Of a stretch of DNA of 22,495 bases, positions 1 through 6,562 are shown piece after piece. The translations under genes were made by a program, and so were the position numbers. Position 1 is the stretch's first letter. Each line of letters starts with the position of its first letter. The notes beneath the pieces are model-generated. The model searched no databases, had not been told where the DNA came from, and worked only from the letters and a program-made list of their open reading frames with translations. This stretch comes from a bacterium (GTDB taxonomy: Bacteria > Cyanobacteriota > Vampirovibrionia > Gastranaerophilales > UBA9971): positions 1 through 22,495 of the forward strand of contig JBAWVS010000045.1 of the NCBI GenBank assembly GCA_037147175.1, written 5' to 3'.

Positions 1-37
1 ATACCTAACAATATTGTGACCTATTTTTCAATACTTT

Positions 38-442
38 TCAGATGACCTCTAAGTATTTTTTTTTATTATTTGTTGCCTTTTCAATCAAATCAACTGAAGG
101 ATATAAAGAAACAGGTGAAAAATCATCATCCCCATATATTATTAAAGGACTCATTTTTTTTGTTTTTATTTTTTCAATAATCACGGGTTTATATTCATCA
201 GGTAAATCAGTTATTATACTTATTTGTTTATCTAAAGGTATTTTTAAATCAAAATTCTTTATAAAAGGGTTTGTATTGCAGTAATATAAGTTAATTGAGC
301 CTTCTCTCAATAGCTCAATCAAGGTTTGTTTAATTAATACAATATCTTTATATTTTCTAATTAAAGTCGGTACTGAACATCCATTACAGTCTCTACTTTT
401 TAGATAATGATTTAAAATATATTTTAATATTTTCGATTTCAT
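38..442 (-). CDS. Hypothetical protein, possible winged-helix fold (134 aa)
   Basis: The ATG follows an AGGA ribosome binding site by a short spacer on the minus strand, and the frame ends in TGA, so TGA is read as stop here. I do not recognise the family. Residues about 20-55 read as helix, turn, helix followed by a short beta stretch (a run like TLIELLREGSINLYY), which is typical of a winged helix-turn-helix. The C-terminal half is acidic/lysine-rich without obvious motifs. No signal peptide or membrane segment is visible. It lies outside the left boundary of the integrated element, so it is probably host chromosome. Before integration it would have stood about 190 bp downstream of tRNA-Arg on the same strand. 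A role in transcription is only a guess. Confidence 0.6.
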   Translation of the reverse strand: MKSKILKYILNHYLKSRDCNGCSVPTLIRKYKDIVLIKQTLIELLREGSINLYYCNTNPFIKNFDLKIPLDKQISIITDLPDEYKPVIIEKIKTKKMSPLIIYGDDDFSPVSLYPSVDLIEKATNNKKKYLEVI

Positions 443-579
443 ATTAGTCCTATAAAGTATGCGTTTGGCAATTATAAATTTTAAATAATAGCTCTCCGAC
501 TTTCTAAATTAATGTCAAATTTAATCAACTTGCCACGGATTTGCCACTGAATGATAAAAAGTACTCGAAAACAAAAAAA

Positions 580-602
580 TCAGCCTTAGTGAAAATGGCT
601 GA
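580..602 (-). terminator. Rho-independent terminator, original tRNA-Arg terminator
   Basis: On the minus strand, TCAGCC and GGCTGA form a 6-bp stem with an 11-nt loop, followed by a run of seven T. It sits just downstream of the displaced 3' end of tRNA-Arg, so it was probably the terminator of that tRNA before the element inserted. Confidence 0.6.
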
Positions 603-618
603 AATTCAATAATAACTT

Positions 619-674
619 AAAAAATAAAGAGTACCCTGGATTGGATTCGAACCAATGACCTACCGCTTAGAAGG
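619..674. repeat. Left attachment-site repeat (att core, left copy)
   Basis: This 56-bp sequence recurs at 18525-18580 with a single C/T difference (648 against 18554). Identity starts in a run of six A and ends at AGAAGG, which corresponds to the 5' edge of the tRNA anticodon loop. The crossover must lie inside the shared block, most likely in the anticodon loop. Confidence 0.88.
632..674 (-). pseudogene. tRNA-Arg 3' fragment displaced by integration
   Basis: These 43 nt match the anticodon loop, variable region, T arm and 3' acceptor strand of the intact tRNA-Arg at 18538-18611. The 5' half is missing, so it cannot fold as a tRNA. It carries the T loop TTCGAAT, whereas the intact gene has TTCAAAT. 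If the crossover was in the anticodon loop, this fragment is the original host 3' end. Confidence 0.85.
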
Positions 675-690
675 ACGTAAAAGCCTTCTA
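668..690. other. Inverted repeat at the left junction, likely integrase core site
   Basis: TAGAAGG (668-674) and CCTTCTA (684-690) are perfect 7-bp inverted arms around a 9-nt spacer. The left arm is tRNA anticodon-loop sequence and the right arm is element sequence. Core sites of tyrosine recombinases are inverted arms flanking a short overlap, so this probably reflects the element's attP half-sites. The exact overlap cannot be read from sequence alone. Confidence 0.45.
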
Positions 691-1040
691 TGACTGCTTT
701 TGCGGGTTTTATATTATTTAATCGCATTTGTTTCCTGGCTTACCTTCGAGTCTCTTTCTCTTTTATCACAATTTTACTCATTTTTGAGGGCTTTATTGGG
801 CTTGTTGCAACAAATTTGAAACAAGATTTCCTGAACATAGTCTCGGACCTCCCCCCTATAGATATATGCGAGCTTGCGAGTGTACTTTTTAAAGAAGGGC
901 CCCGGGGGCAAGGATTTAAAAACATACCTTTATTATTATTAGTACCCATATTAAACCGCACCATTTTTTGAACTCTAAAAGTTCCAACAGCGAGGAATTT
1001 GATTAAATATTTTTATATCATATACTTTTAACTTAATGGA
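675..1040. other. Left element end without a supportable gene
   Basis: No convincing gene lies between the att repeat and the toxin-antitoxin promoter. Two antiparallel open frames overlap here (690-971 plus, 93 aa; 740-964 minus, 74 aa), but neither has a ribosome binding site and only one can be real. A GC-rich block at about 842-912, including GGGCCCCGGGGGC, contrasts with the AT-rich surroundings and could be a structured or recently acquired piece. Integrase arm-binding sites would also be expected near this end. Confidence 0.4.
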
Positions 1041-1069
1041 TGTACAAAGTGCGTACGGTATGTTATATT
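1041..1069 (+). promoter_or_regulatory. Promoter of the toxin-antitoxin pair
   Basis: TGTACA (1041-1046) and TATATT (1064-1069) stand as -35 and -10 boxes with a 17-bp spacer, 38 bp before the antitoxin ATG. The spacer holds the palindrome CGTACG (1052-1057) and GTAC occurs twice, at 1042 and 1053. This fits an operator for the ribbon-helix-helix antitoxin between the boxes, and hence autorepression. The promoter is read from sequence; the operator role is inferred. Confidence 0.5.
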
Positions 1070-1107
1070 GTAATTAAATACTTAAATTTTAAAAAAGGTG
1101 AATAAAC

Positions 1108-1395
1108 ATGGCAAGTCCTAAAAAAGTTCAAAAAGATGAAAGATTATTTCTAAGGGTAAGCTCTACACAAAAAGAAGTGCTAGAAAAAGCCGCTGAACTT
1201 AAACATACGTCTCTTACAAACTTTGTGCTTGAAAACTCTTATGCGGCGGCTCAGGAAGTTCTTGCAAATCAGGTGCATTTCATATTAACTGAGGAGCAAT
1301 GGGAATTGTTCAATGAAGCTTTAAATTCTCCTCCTAAAGAAATAGCCGGTCTGAAAAAATTATTTTCAAAGCATAGTGTTTTCGATGCCGGATAA
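1108..1395 (+). CDS. TacA-like DUF1778 antitoxin
   Basis: This 95-aa protein matches the DUF1778/TacA antitoxin pattern: a short basic N-terminus, a DERLFLRVSSTQKEVLEKAAE ribbon-helix-helix start (residues about 10-30), a second helix, and an acidic C-terminal tail ending near HSVFDAG that in this family wraps the toxin. Family members bind their own operator as dimers and neutralise a GNAT acetyltransferase toxin. An AAAAGGTG ribosome binding site precedes the ATG. The next gene starts inside its last codons, the usual antitoxin-toxin arrangement. The pair probably stabilises the island or acts as a stress or phage response module. The family call is strong; the biological trigger is unknown. 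Confidence 0.85.
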   Translation: MASPKKVQKDERLFLRVSSTQKEVLEKAAELKHTSLTNFVLENSYAAAQEVLANQVHFILTEEQWELFNEALNSPPKEIAGLKKLFSKHSVFDAG

Positions 1396-1894
1396 ACTAA
1401 ATTCACCAGTAATATTGACAAAAGAGCATGATGTAACTCAATTTGATTGCGGCAAGCCGGCATTAAACAATTATTTATTGAAAAATGCCTTGGATAATAC
1501 ATTAAACAATTCTTCCAAGTGCTACGTCACAACCAAAGGGAATAAAGTTGTCGGCTACTATTGTTTATCTGTATGCTCAGTTGAAAAAGTTTCTGCTCCT
1601 CCTAGAATTGGTCAGGGACTAGGCGGTTATCCAGTTCCTTTAATTTTAATAACAAGGCTGGCTGTTGATTTAACAGCACAAAACAAAGGAATAGGCTCTT
1701 CATTATTGATGAATGCTTTGCTGATGTCTATTCAAGTTTCCGCAAAGGTTGGAGTTAGAGGAATTATTGTTCATGCAAAAGACGAACAGGCTAAAGAATT
1801 TTACTTGAAATACGGCTTTGAACCTTCACCAATCGATAGTTTGCACTTGTACATATTAATAAAAGATATTAAAAAGACATTGGATTTGGATTAA
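1385..1894 (+). CDS. TacT-like GNAT acetyltransferase toxin
   Basis: This is a single-domain GNAT protein of about 169 aa. Motif A appears as RLAVDLTAQNKGIGSSLL, containing the acetyl-CoA pyrophosphate-binding Q-x-x-G-x-G. The later FYLKYGFEP segment carries the tyrosine region conserved in TacT/AtaT-type toxins. Known relatives acetylate the amino group of aminoacyl-tRNAs and block translation. I chose ATG 1385, which overlaps the antitoxin stop by 11 nt; a GTG at 1376 is in frame and possible. There is no clear ribosome binding site, so translation is probably coupled to the antitoxin. A perfect 15-bp terminator hairpin follows 16 bp after the stop. Which tRNA species is modified cannot be told from sequence. 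Confidence 0.85.
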   Translation: MPDKLNSPVILTKEHDVTQFDCGKPALNNYLLKNALDNTLNNSSKCYVTTKGNKVVGYYCLSVCSVEKVSAPPRIGQGLGGYPVPLILITRLAVDLTAQNKGIGSSLLMNALLMSIQVSAKVGVRGIIVHAKDEQAKEFYLKYGFEPSPIDSLHLYILIKDIKKTLDLD

Positions 1895-1910
1895 AAAAAT
1901 CATATTTATA

Positions 1911-1952
1911 ACAAATAAGCACCGTGTAATATAATGAACGGTGCTTATTTGT
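1911..1952 (+). terminator. Strong stem-loop terminator after the toxin gene
   Basis: ACAAATAAGCACCGT (1911-1925) and its exact complement (1938-1952) make a perfect 15-bp stem with a 12-nt loop. The stem base is A/T-rich on both sides, so it may work in both directions. It closes the toxin-antitoxin operon. Confidence 0.75.
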
Positions 1953-2363
1953 ACTTTAGTACCTTTTGATCCGGATAATAAAAAACTTATATAATATTAA
2001 AACACTTTTGAAGGGCTCTTTGAGCCTACTGACCAGAGAACCTAAGAGATTAAAACGAATCCGGCATGTATTTATAAGTATGTTATCTAGCTGTTTTAAT
2101 TAAGACATTAGCTTAATGTGCCTCAAGGTCAATAATAGCAAGCTAATACACAAAGTTAAAATAGTTTAAATGTAAAACCCCAACATTCTAAGAGTTTTAG
2201 GAGCTGAGCTCTCTTTTTACAATAGTTTATTTAAATTGTTCATGAATAACAAAAAATTTCATAACTTATAATATTCCTTTGTATATTTTATTGAAATAGA
2301 AAACAGCTCTTTGCTGAATATTCTGATATACTTAGTTTGTTAGCTAATTAAGGTTATTATTGA
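1953..2363. other. Intergenic region of about 410 bp, no gene seen
   Basis: No open frame with a start and ribosome binding site is visible. Small hairpins occur: GGCTC/GAGCC (2014-2026) and ACATTA/TAATGT (2105-2119). A TATAAT at about 2267-2272 could be a -10 box for the next gene. The order GAGCCT then GAGAACCT (2022-2043) is echoed at 15013-15026 elsewhere in the element. It might hold a small RNA or decayed sequence, but nothing decides this. Confidence 0.35.
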
Positions 2364-2843
2364 ATGTCTGGACTCTGGGATCAAAAAGGAATTCCACACA
2401 ATGGTTGGAAATTTCTTGATATGGAAGATTTGGAAGATGATCGTATTTTTTGTCAAATGTGTCGGGGTGTTAAAATAAGATATGCCCATTCCCTAAGGCA
2501 CCCTAATTATCCAGAAACATTAGTAGTTGGTTGTGAATGTGCGGCTAAAATGGAATCTGACTACACCTTAGCTAAATCAAGGGAAAAAAAATTTATTAAT
2601 ATATTGAAACGTAAAAAAAAATGGCTATCAAGAAACTGGCGACATAGTTCAAACGGAAATGATTATATAAATACAGATGGTTTTAATATAGTAATATTTC
2701 AAAAGGGTAGTCATTGGACAGGACGATTAAAAAATAAGGATACTGAATGCATATACAGTTTAAACTATTATAATACACAAGATGATGCCAAAAGAGCAGC
2801 TTTTGATAGGTTAATAGAGTTAAAAGATCATTATTTTTATTAA
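2364..2843 (+). CDS. Zinc-binding protein of unknown function
   Basis: This 159-aa protein has a metal-site-like N-terminal third: CQMC (Cys30, Cys33), then His42 and His46, then VGCECAAKM (Cys57, Cys59). The order CxMC - IRYxHxxxHP - VGCxCAxxM looks like a recurring uncharacterised family in bacterial accessory regions, but I cannot attach a named domain. Residues 70-100 are very basic (REKKFINILKRKKKW), suggesting nucleic-acid contact. The C-terminal part holds tryptophan/aromatic residues and a DDAKRAAFDRL helix. No ribosome binding site is obvious before the ATG. The gene stands alone, between the toxin-antitoxin terminator and the restriction operon. A DNA- or RNA-binding role is an inference from charge and zinc ligands only. 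Confidence 0.7.
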   Translation: MSGLWDQKGIPHNGWKFLDMEDLEDDRIFCQMCRGVKIRYAHSLRHPNYPETLVVGCECAAKMESDYTLAKSREKKFINILKRKKKWLSRNWRHSSNGNDYINTDGFNIVIFQKGSHWTGRLKNKDTECIYSLNYYNTQDDAKRAAFDRLIELKDHYFY

Positions 2844-3088
2844 ATTCAAAAACTATTTAATAAAAAGGGAATAATTACCTCTAAAATTTTTCATGTAATA
2901 TTTTGTAAATATTTGTTTTAAGTCTAAGACACTTATGATTGTTATATTATTATGAATTTGTCAATAAGCTTGATTGAATTAAACAGAAAACATCAAAAAT
3001 AATATCTTGTATTTTTCAAATAGTATGTTAAGCTTGAAATATGAATTAAATGAATTATATCAAGAAAAATTTAAGGAAATTTTATTTA

Positions 3089-3670
3089 ATGTCAAATATC
3101 GAAGTTAAAAAATTACAAGACGTATGTCAAATTCAATTAGGTTATCAATTCAGGAAAAGATTTGAGCACGACCTAAGCGGTAATTATAGCGTTATACAAA
3201 TGAAAGATGTAGAAGACTACTCTTTAAATATTTCTGAACTCTTAAAAGTTAAAATTGAAAAAGTTAAAAAGGAATATTTGATTAGTAAAAATACGATTTT
3301 ATTTATGCCAAGAGGTTTTAATAATGATGCGATACTTATTAAAGAAGACCTTGAGGACACGATTGCAACTTCACAATTTTATATTTTAAAAGTTGCAGAT
3401 CAATCGATACTGCCGGAATACTTAACTTGGTATATTAATCAACGGCCTGCCCAAAAGTATTTTGTAAGTAATAGAGCCGGTACTTCAATTCTTATTATTA
3501 ATATCGGACAGTTGAAAGAACTTGAAGTCAGAATACCCGATATAAAAACTCAAGAAAATATTGTCAAAGCTTATGATTTAAGCCGTAGAGAAAAACAAAT
3601 TTATCAGGAAATTACGGAAAAACGTCATCATTTAATCAACGAAATGTTATTAAGCAAAATTAATTTATAA
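3089..3670 (+). CDS. Half-length type I restriction specificity (HsdS-like) protein
   Basis: About 193 aa, roughly half a normal HsdS. It has one target recognition domain (start VKKLQDVCQIQLGYQFRKR, end near AGTSILIINIGQLKELEVRIP) followed by one helical spacer (TQENIVKAYDLSRREKQIY...). The TRD opening and the Q-L-x-x-L-x-V-x-I-P boundary are standard for Methylase_S domains. I chose ATG 3089, with AAGGAA 11 nt upstream, over an in-frame ATG at 3050 that lacks such a site. It lies 15 nt before hsdM and starts the operon. A full-length HsdS is encoded 2.9 kb downstream. Half-S proteins can dimerise to give palindromic specificity, so this may be an alternative or accessory subunit. It could instead be a decayed copy, though the frame is intact. 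Confidence 0.75.
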   Translation: MSNIEVKKLQDVCQIQLGYQFRKRFEHDLSGNYSVIQMKDVEDYSLNISELLKVKIEKVKKEYLISKNTILFMPRGFNNDAILIKEDLEDTIATSQFYILKVADQSILPEYLTWYINQRPAQKYFVSNRAGTSILIINIGQLKELEVRIPDIKTQENIVKAYDLSRREKQIYQEITEKRHHLINEMLLSKINL

Positions 3671-3685
3671 AAAGGAGAATATAAA

Positions 3686-5185
3686 ATGCCTACAATTGAA
3701 GAAGTCAGACAAGATGAAATTAACAATATAGCCTGGAAAGCTTGCGACACATTTAGAGGTGTTGTTGATCCGTCAGAGTATAAAAATTATATTTTAGTAT
3801 TTCTGTTTATCAAATACTTAAGTGATGTATGGAAAGATAAACTTGAAAATTGTAAAAAAGAATTTGGCGACGATAAAGAGCGTATCGATCGCAGAATGAG
3901 TCGAGAAAGATTTATTCTTCCTGATAAATGTGATTTTGATTACATACACAGTATGCGACAAGAGACAAATATCGGTGAAATAATCAATCACGCCTTAGAA
4001 GAAATCGAAGAAGCCAATAAATCAAAGCTTGAAGGTGTATTCAGAAACATAGATTTCAACTCGGAAGCAAATCTCGGAGAGCCTAAAGATCGCAACAGAA
4101 GGCTTAAAAATCTTATTGAAGACTTTGCAGACGCGAAATTAGATTTAAGACCGTCTAAAATCAATAATAAAGATATTATCGGCAACACTTATATGTATTT
4201 AATAGGAAGATTTGCAAGTGATGCCGGCAAAAAAGGCGGCGAATTTTACACCCCTGATGAAGTTTCGATACTTCTTGCAAAACTCTTAATGCCTAAAGAG
4301 AGTTCCAGGATTTCAGACCCGACTTGCGGATCAGGTTCACTATTGATTCAAGTTGCAAAAGAAGTTAAAAGCTCTAACTTTTCTATTTTCGGTCAGGAAA
4401 GCAACGGAAGCACCTGGGCGCTTTGTAAAATGAATATGTTTCTGCACGAAATGGACAATGCTCGGATTGAGTGGGGCGATACTATCGGAAACCCCAAGCT
4501 TATTGAGAATGACAGATTAATGAAATTTGATATAGTTGTTGCTAATCCTCCTTTTTCACTTGATAAATGGGGTGCGGATGATGCGGCAGCAGATAAACAC
4601 AATAGATTTCACCGAGGTGTTCCGCCTAAAAGCAAAGGCGATTATGCTTTTATTACTCACATGATAGAAACAGCAAGCGAAGGAACCGGAAAAGTCGGCG
4701 TTATAGTTCCTCATGGTGTTCTTTTCAGAGAAGCTGCCGAAGGAAAAATAAGAAGACAATTCATAGAAGAGAATATTCTTGAAGCTGTAATAGGTTTACC
4801 GCAAAATTTATTCTTCGGAACCGGTATTCCTGCTGCAATATTAATATTCAATAAGGGCAAAACCACTAAGGATGTTATTTTTATCGATGCAAGCAATGAA
4901 TATGAAAGCGGTAAAAATCAAAATAAACTATCAGCAAAAAATATTGATAAGATCACGGAAACTTATATCAAAGGCGAAACAATCGACAAATACTCATACA
5001 AAGCCACCTATGAAGAAATTGTTAAAAATGAATACAATTTAAACATTCCTCGTTATGTAGACACCTTCGAGGAGGAAGAAGAAATCAATATAGCTGCTGT
5101 TCAAAATGAAATTAATTCTCTTGAAAGTGAGCTGGTCCAGGTTAAACATGAAATGGCAGGTTACTTACAAGAATTGGGGTTGTAA
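3686..5185 (+). CDS. hsdM: Type I restriction-modification DNA methyltransferase subunit
   Basis: A full-length (499 aa) N6-adenine methyltransferase. Residues about 5-150 form the HsdM N-terminal helical domain (NIAWKACDTFRGVVDPSEYK). The catalytic part shows GGEFYTP (184-190), the SAM-binding motif I DPTCGSGSLL (211-220) and the catalytic motif IV NPPF (287-290). A coiled-coil C-terminus (residues about 470-495) suits contact with HsdS. In type I systems two HsdM join one HsdS to methylate adenines in a bipartite site, protecting host DNA and, with HsdR, licensing restriction of unmodified DNA. An AAAAGGAG ribosome binding site precedes the ATG. All key motifs are intact, so activity is expected. 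Confidence 0.95.
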   Translation: MPTIEEVRQDEINNIAWKACDTFRGVVDPSEYKNYILVFLFIKYLSDVWKDKLENCKKEFGDDKERIDRRMSRERFILPDKCDFDYIHSMRQETNIGEIINHALEEIEEANKSKLEGVFRNIDFNSEANLGEPKDRNRRLKNLIEDFADAKLDLRPSKINNKDIIGNTYMYLIGRFASDAGKKGGEFYTPDEVSILLAKLLMPKESSRISDPTCGSGSLLIQVAKEVKSSNFSIFGQESNGSTWALCKMNMFLHEMDNARIEWGDTIGNPKLIENDRLMKFDIVVANPPFSLDKWGADDAAADKHNRFHRGVPPKSKGDYAFITHMIETASEGTGKVGVIVPHGVLFREAAEGKIRRQFIEENILEAVIGLPQNLFFGTGIPAAILIFNKGKTTKDVIFIDASNEYESGKNQNKLSAKNIDKITETYIKGETIDKYSYKATYEEIVKNEYNLNIPRYVDTFEEEEEINIAAVQNEINSLESELVQVKHEMAGYLQELGL

Positions 5186-5188
5186 AAT

Positions 5189-6220
5189 ATGAAAAAAGTT
5201 CCGGATAATGAAATAACTTTTTATAATTCTCCTGACGGAAAAGTAAGTGTTGAAGTCCTTTATGCTGATGAAAATATTTGGCTTACCCAAAAGAAAATGG
5301 GCGAATTATTTGACACAACACCGCAAAACATAACTTCGCATTTAAAAAATATTTATAATGAAAAAGAACTTGAACTCGAAGCAACTTGTAAGGATTTCTT
5401 ACAAGTTCAAAAAGAAGGTACTAGAGAGGTTTCCAGAAATTTAACTTTTTATTCTCTTGAAGCCATAATTGCTGTCGGTTATCGTGTAAATTCGGACAGG
5501 GGTACACAATTCAGGCAGTGGGCAACATCTATTTTGCAGAAATATATTCATAAAGGTTTTGTTGTCGACAGCGACCGTTTTAAATACGGTTCTAAATTCG
5601 GTGCAAGATTCTTTGACGAACTTTTAGAAGAAATCAGAGATATCCGCAGCAGCGAAAGAATATCTTATCAGAAAATAACTGACATTTATGCTACATCCAT
5701 TGATTATTCAGCAAATACAGACTGTGTAAAAACTTTTTTTGCTACAGTTCAAAACAAATTGCATTTTGCTATAACCGGTAAAACGGCAGCAGAAATTGTC
5801 TCAACAAGAGTAGACAGTGACAAGCCGAATATGGGACTAACTTCCTGGAGAAAAGGTCCTCAAGGTAAAATAATGCCGGGTGATGTATCTGTTGCCAAAA
5901 ATTATTTAGAAAAAGAAGAAATAAATCACTTAAACAGAATTGTATCAATGTACCTTGACCATGCGGAATTACAAGCTATCAGACAAAAACCAATGTACAT
6001 GAAGGACTGGAGTGAAAAATTAAATGCGTTCTTGAAATTCAGTGAATATGAAATTCTGACAAATGCAGGAAAAATAAGCCACGAAGTAGCCAAATCGTTG
6101 GCATTAAAAGAATATGAAGAATATCGAAAAATACAAGACAAAAATTATGTGTCTGACTTTGATAGAGAAGTTAAAAAAATAAAAGCGATTGAAATTAAAA
6201 AGAATACGGATGTTAAGTAA
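5189..6220 (+). CDS. RhuM family protein
   Basis: This 343-aa protein matches the RhuM (virulence RhuM, named from a Salmonella pathogenicity island) family. It opens with ITFYNSPDGKVSVEVLYADE, then a helix-turn-helix stretch (WLTQKKMGELFDTTPQNIT, residues about 31-49), the hallmark LEAIIAVGYRVNS and FRQWATSILQKYI segments (about 90-120), and a variable helical C-terminal half. The molecular function of RhuM is not established; the fold start resembles DNA-binding phage-type regulators. It begins 3 nt after hsdM without a strong ribosome binding site, so it is co-transcribed and probably coupled. RhuM genes are known to sit inside type I R-M operons, which suggests regulation or modulation of the system rather than virulence here. 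Confidence 0.85.
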   Translation: MKKVPDNEITFYNSPDGKVSVEVLYADENIWLTQKKMGELFDTTPQNITSHLKNIYNEKELELEATCKDFLQVQKEGTREVSRNLTFYSLEAIIAVGYRVNSDRGTQFRQWATSILQKYIHKGFVVDSDRFKYGSKFGARFFDELLEEIRDIRSSERISYQKITDIYATSIDYSANTDCVKTFFATVQNKLHFAITGKTAAEIVSTRVDSDKPNMGLTSWRKGPQGKIMPGDVSVAKNYLEKEEINHLNRIVSMYLDHAELQAIRQKPMYMKDWSEKLNAFLKFSEYEILTNAGKISHEVAKSLALKEYEEYRKIQDKNYVSDFDREVKKIKAIEIKKNTDVK

Positions 6221-6562
6221 ATGACTCTTGAAGCTTTAGAAGCATATTTAAAATTTAATTTGGATACCTGTCAGGTTTGGCCGGACGGTAGCGTTATACA
6301 TATAAGGCAGCGGGTTACTCTTTTAGAAGGACATTTAAAAATAGAAGTTTATCCTAAAGAACATGCGCCGGCTCATTTTCATGTTAAATATAACGACATA
6401 AATGCTTCTTTTGAGATTGAGAGTTGTAAGTTAGTTGCCGGTTCAATATCAAATAAAGATCATTGCATAGTAAAAGATTGGCACAGGCTTATGAAATCAC
6501 ATCTAATCGATGTTTGGAATAATACAAGACCGACAAATTGCCCCGTAGGAGTAATAAAATAA
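6221..6562 (+). CDS. DUF4160 domain protein
   Basis: This 113-aa protein carries the DUF4160 signature EHAPAHFHVKYNDINASFEIE near its middle, followed by a helical tail (KDWHRLMKSHLIDVWNNTRP). Function is unknown. DUF4160 proteins commonly occur as tiny genes paired with DUF2442 genes in a toxin-antitoxin-like layout, but no DUF2442 partner is evident next to this one. It starts directly after the rhuM stop codon, and its own stop overlaps the next ATG (TAATG), so all three are translationally linked. About 45 residues precede the signature. A role in the restriction operon is inferred from context alone. Confidence 0.75.
   Translation: MTLEALEAYLKFNLDTCQVWPDGSVIHIRQRVTLLEGHLKIEVYPKEHAPAHFHVKYNDINASFEIESCKLVAGSISNKDHCIVKDWHRLMKSHLIDVWNNTRPTNCPVGVIK

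Noticed and set aside
690-971. 93-aa plus-strand frame at the left end of the element, and the 74-aa minus-strand frame opposite it
   Set aside because: Neither has a ribosome binding site, they cover the same DNA, and no family is recognised; described as noncoding or undecided.
1376-1384. GTG start for the toxin gene
   Set aside because: ATG 1385 is only three codons later and gives the usual overlap with the antitoxin stop; no ribosome binding site favours the GTG.
2966-3037. Direct repeats AAGCTTGA (2966-2973, 3030-3037) before the restriction operon as operator sites
   Set aside because: Short, AT-rich and without a convincing promoter nearby; not enough to call a regulatory site.
6221-6562. 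DUF4160 as half of a DUF2442/DUF4160 toxin-antitoxin pair
   Set aside because: No DUF2442 partner is seen next to it; the neighbours are rhuM and hsdS.
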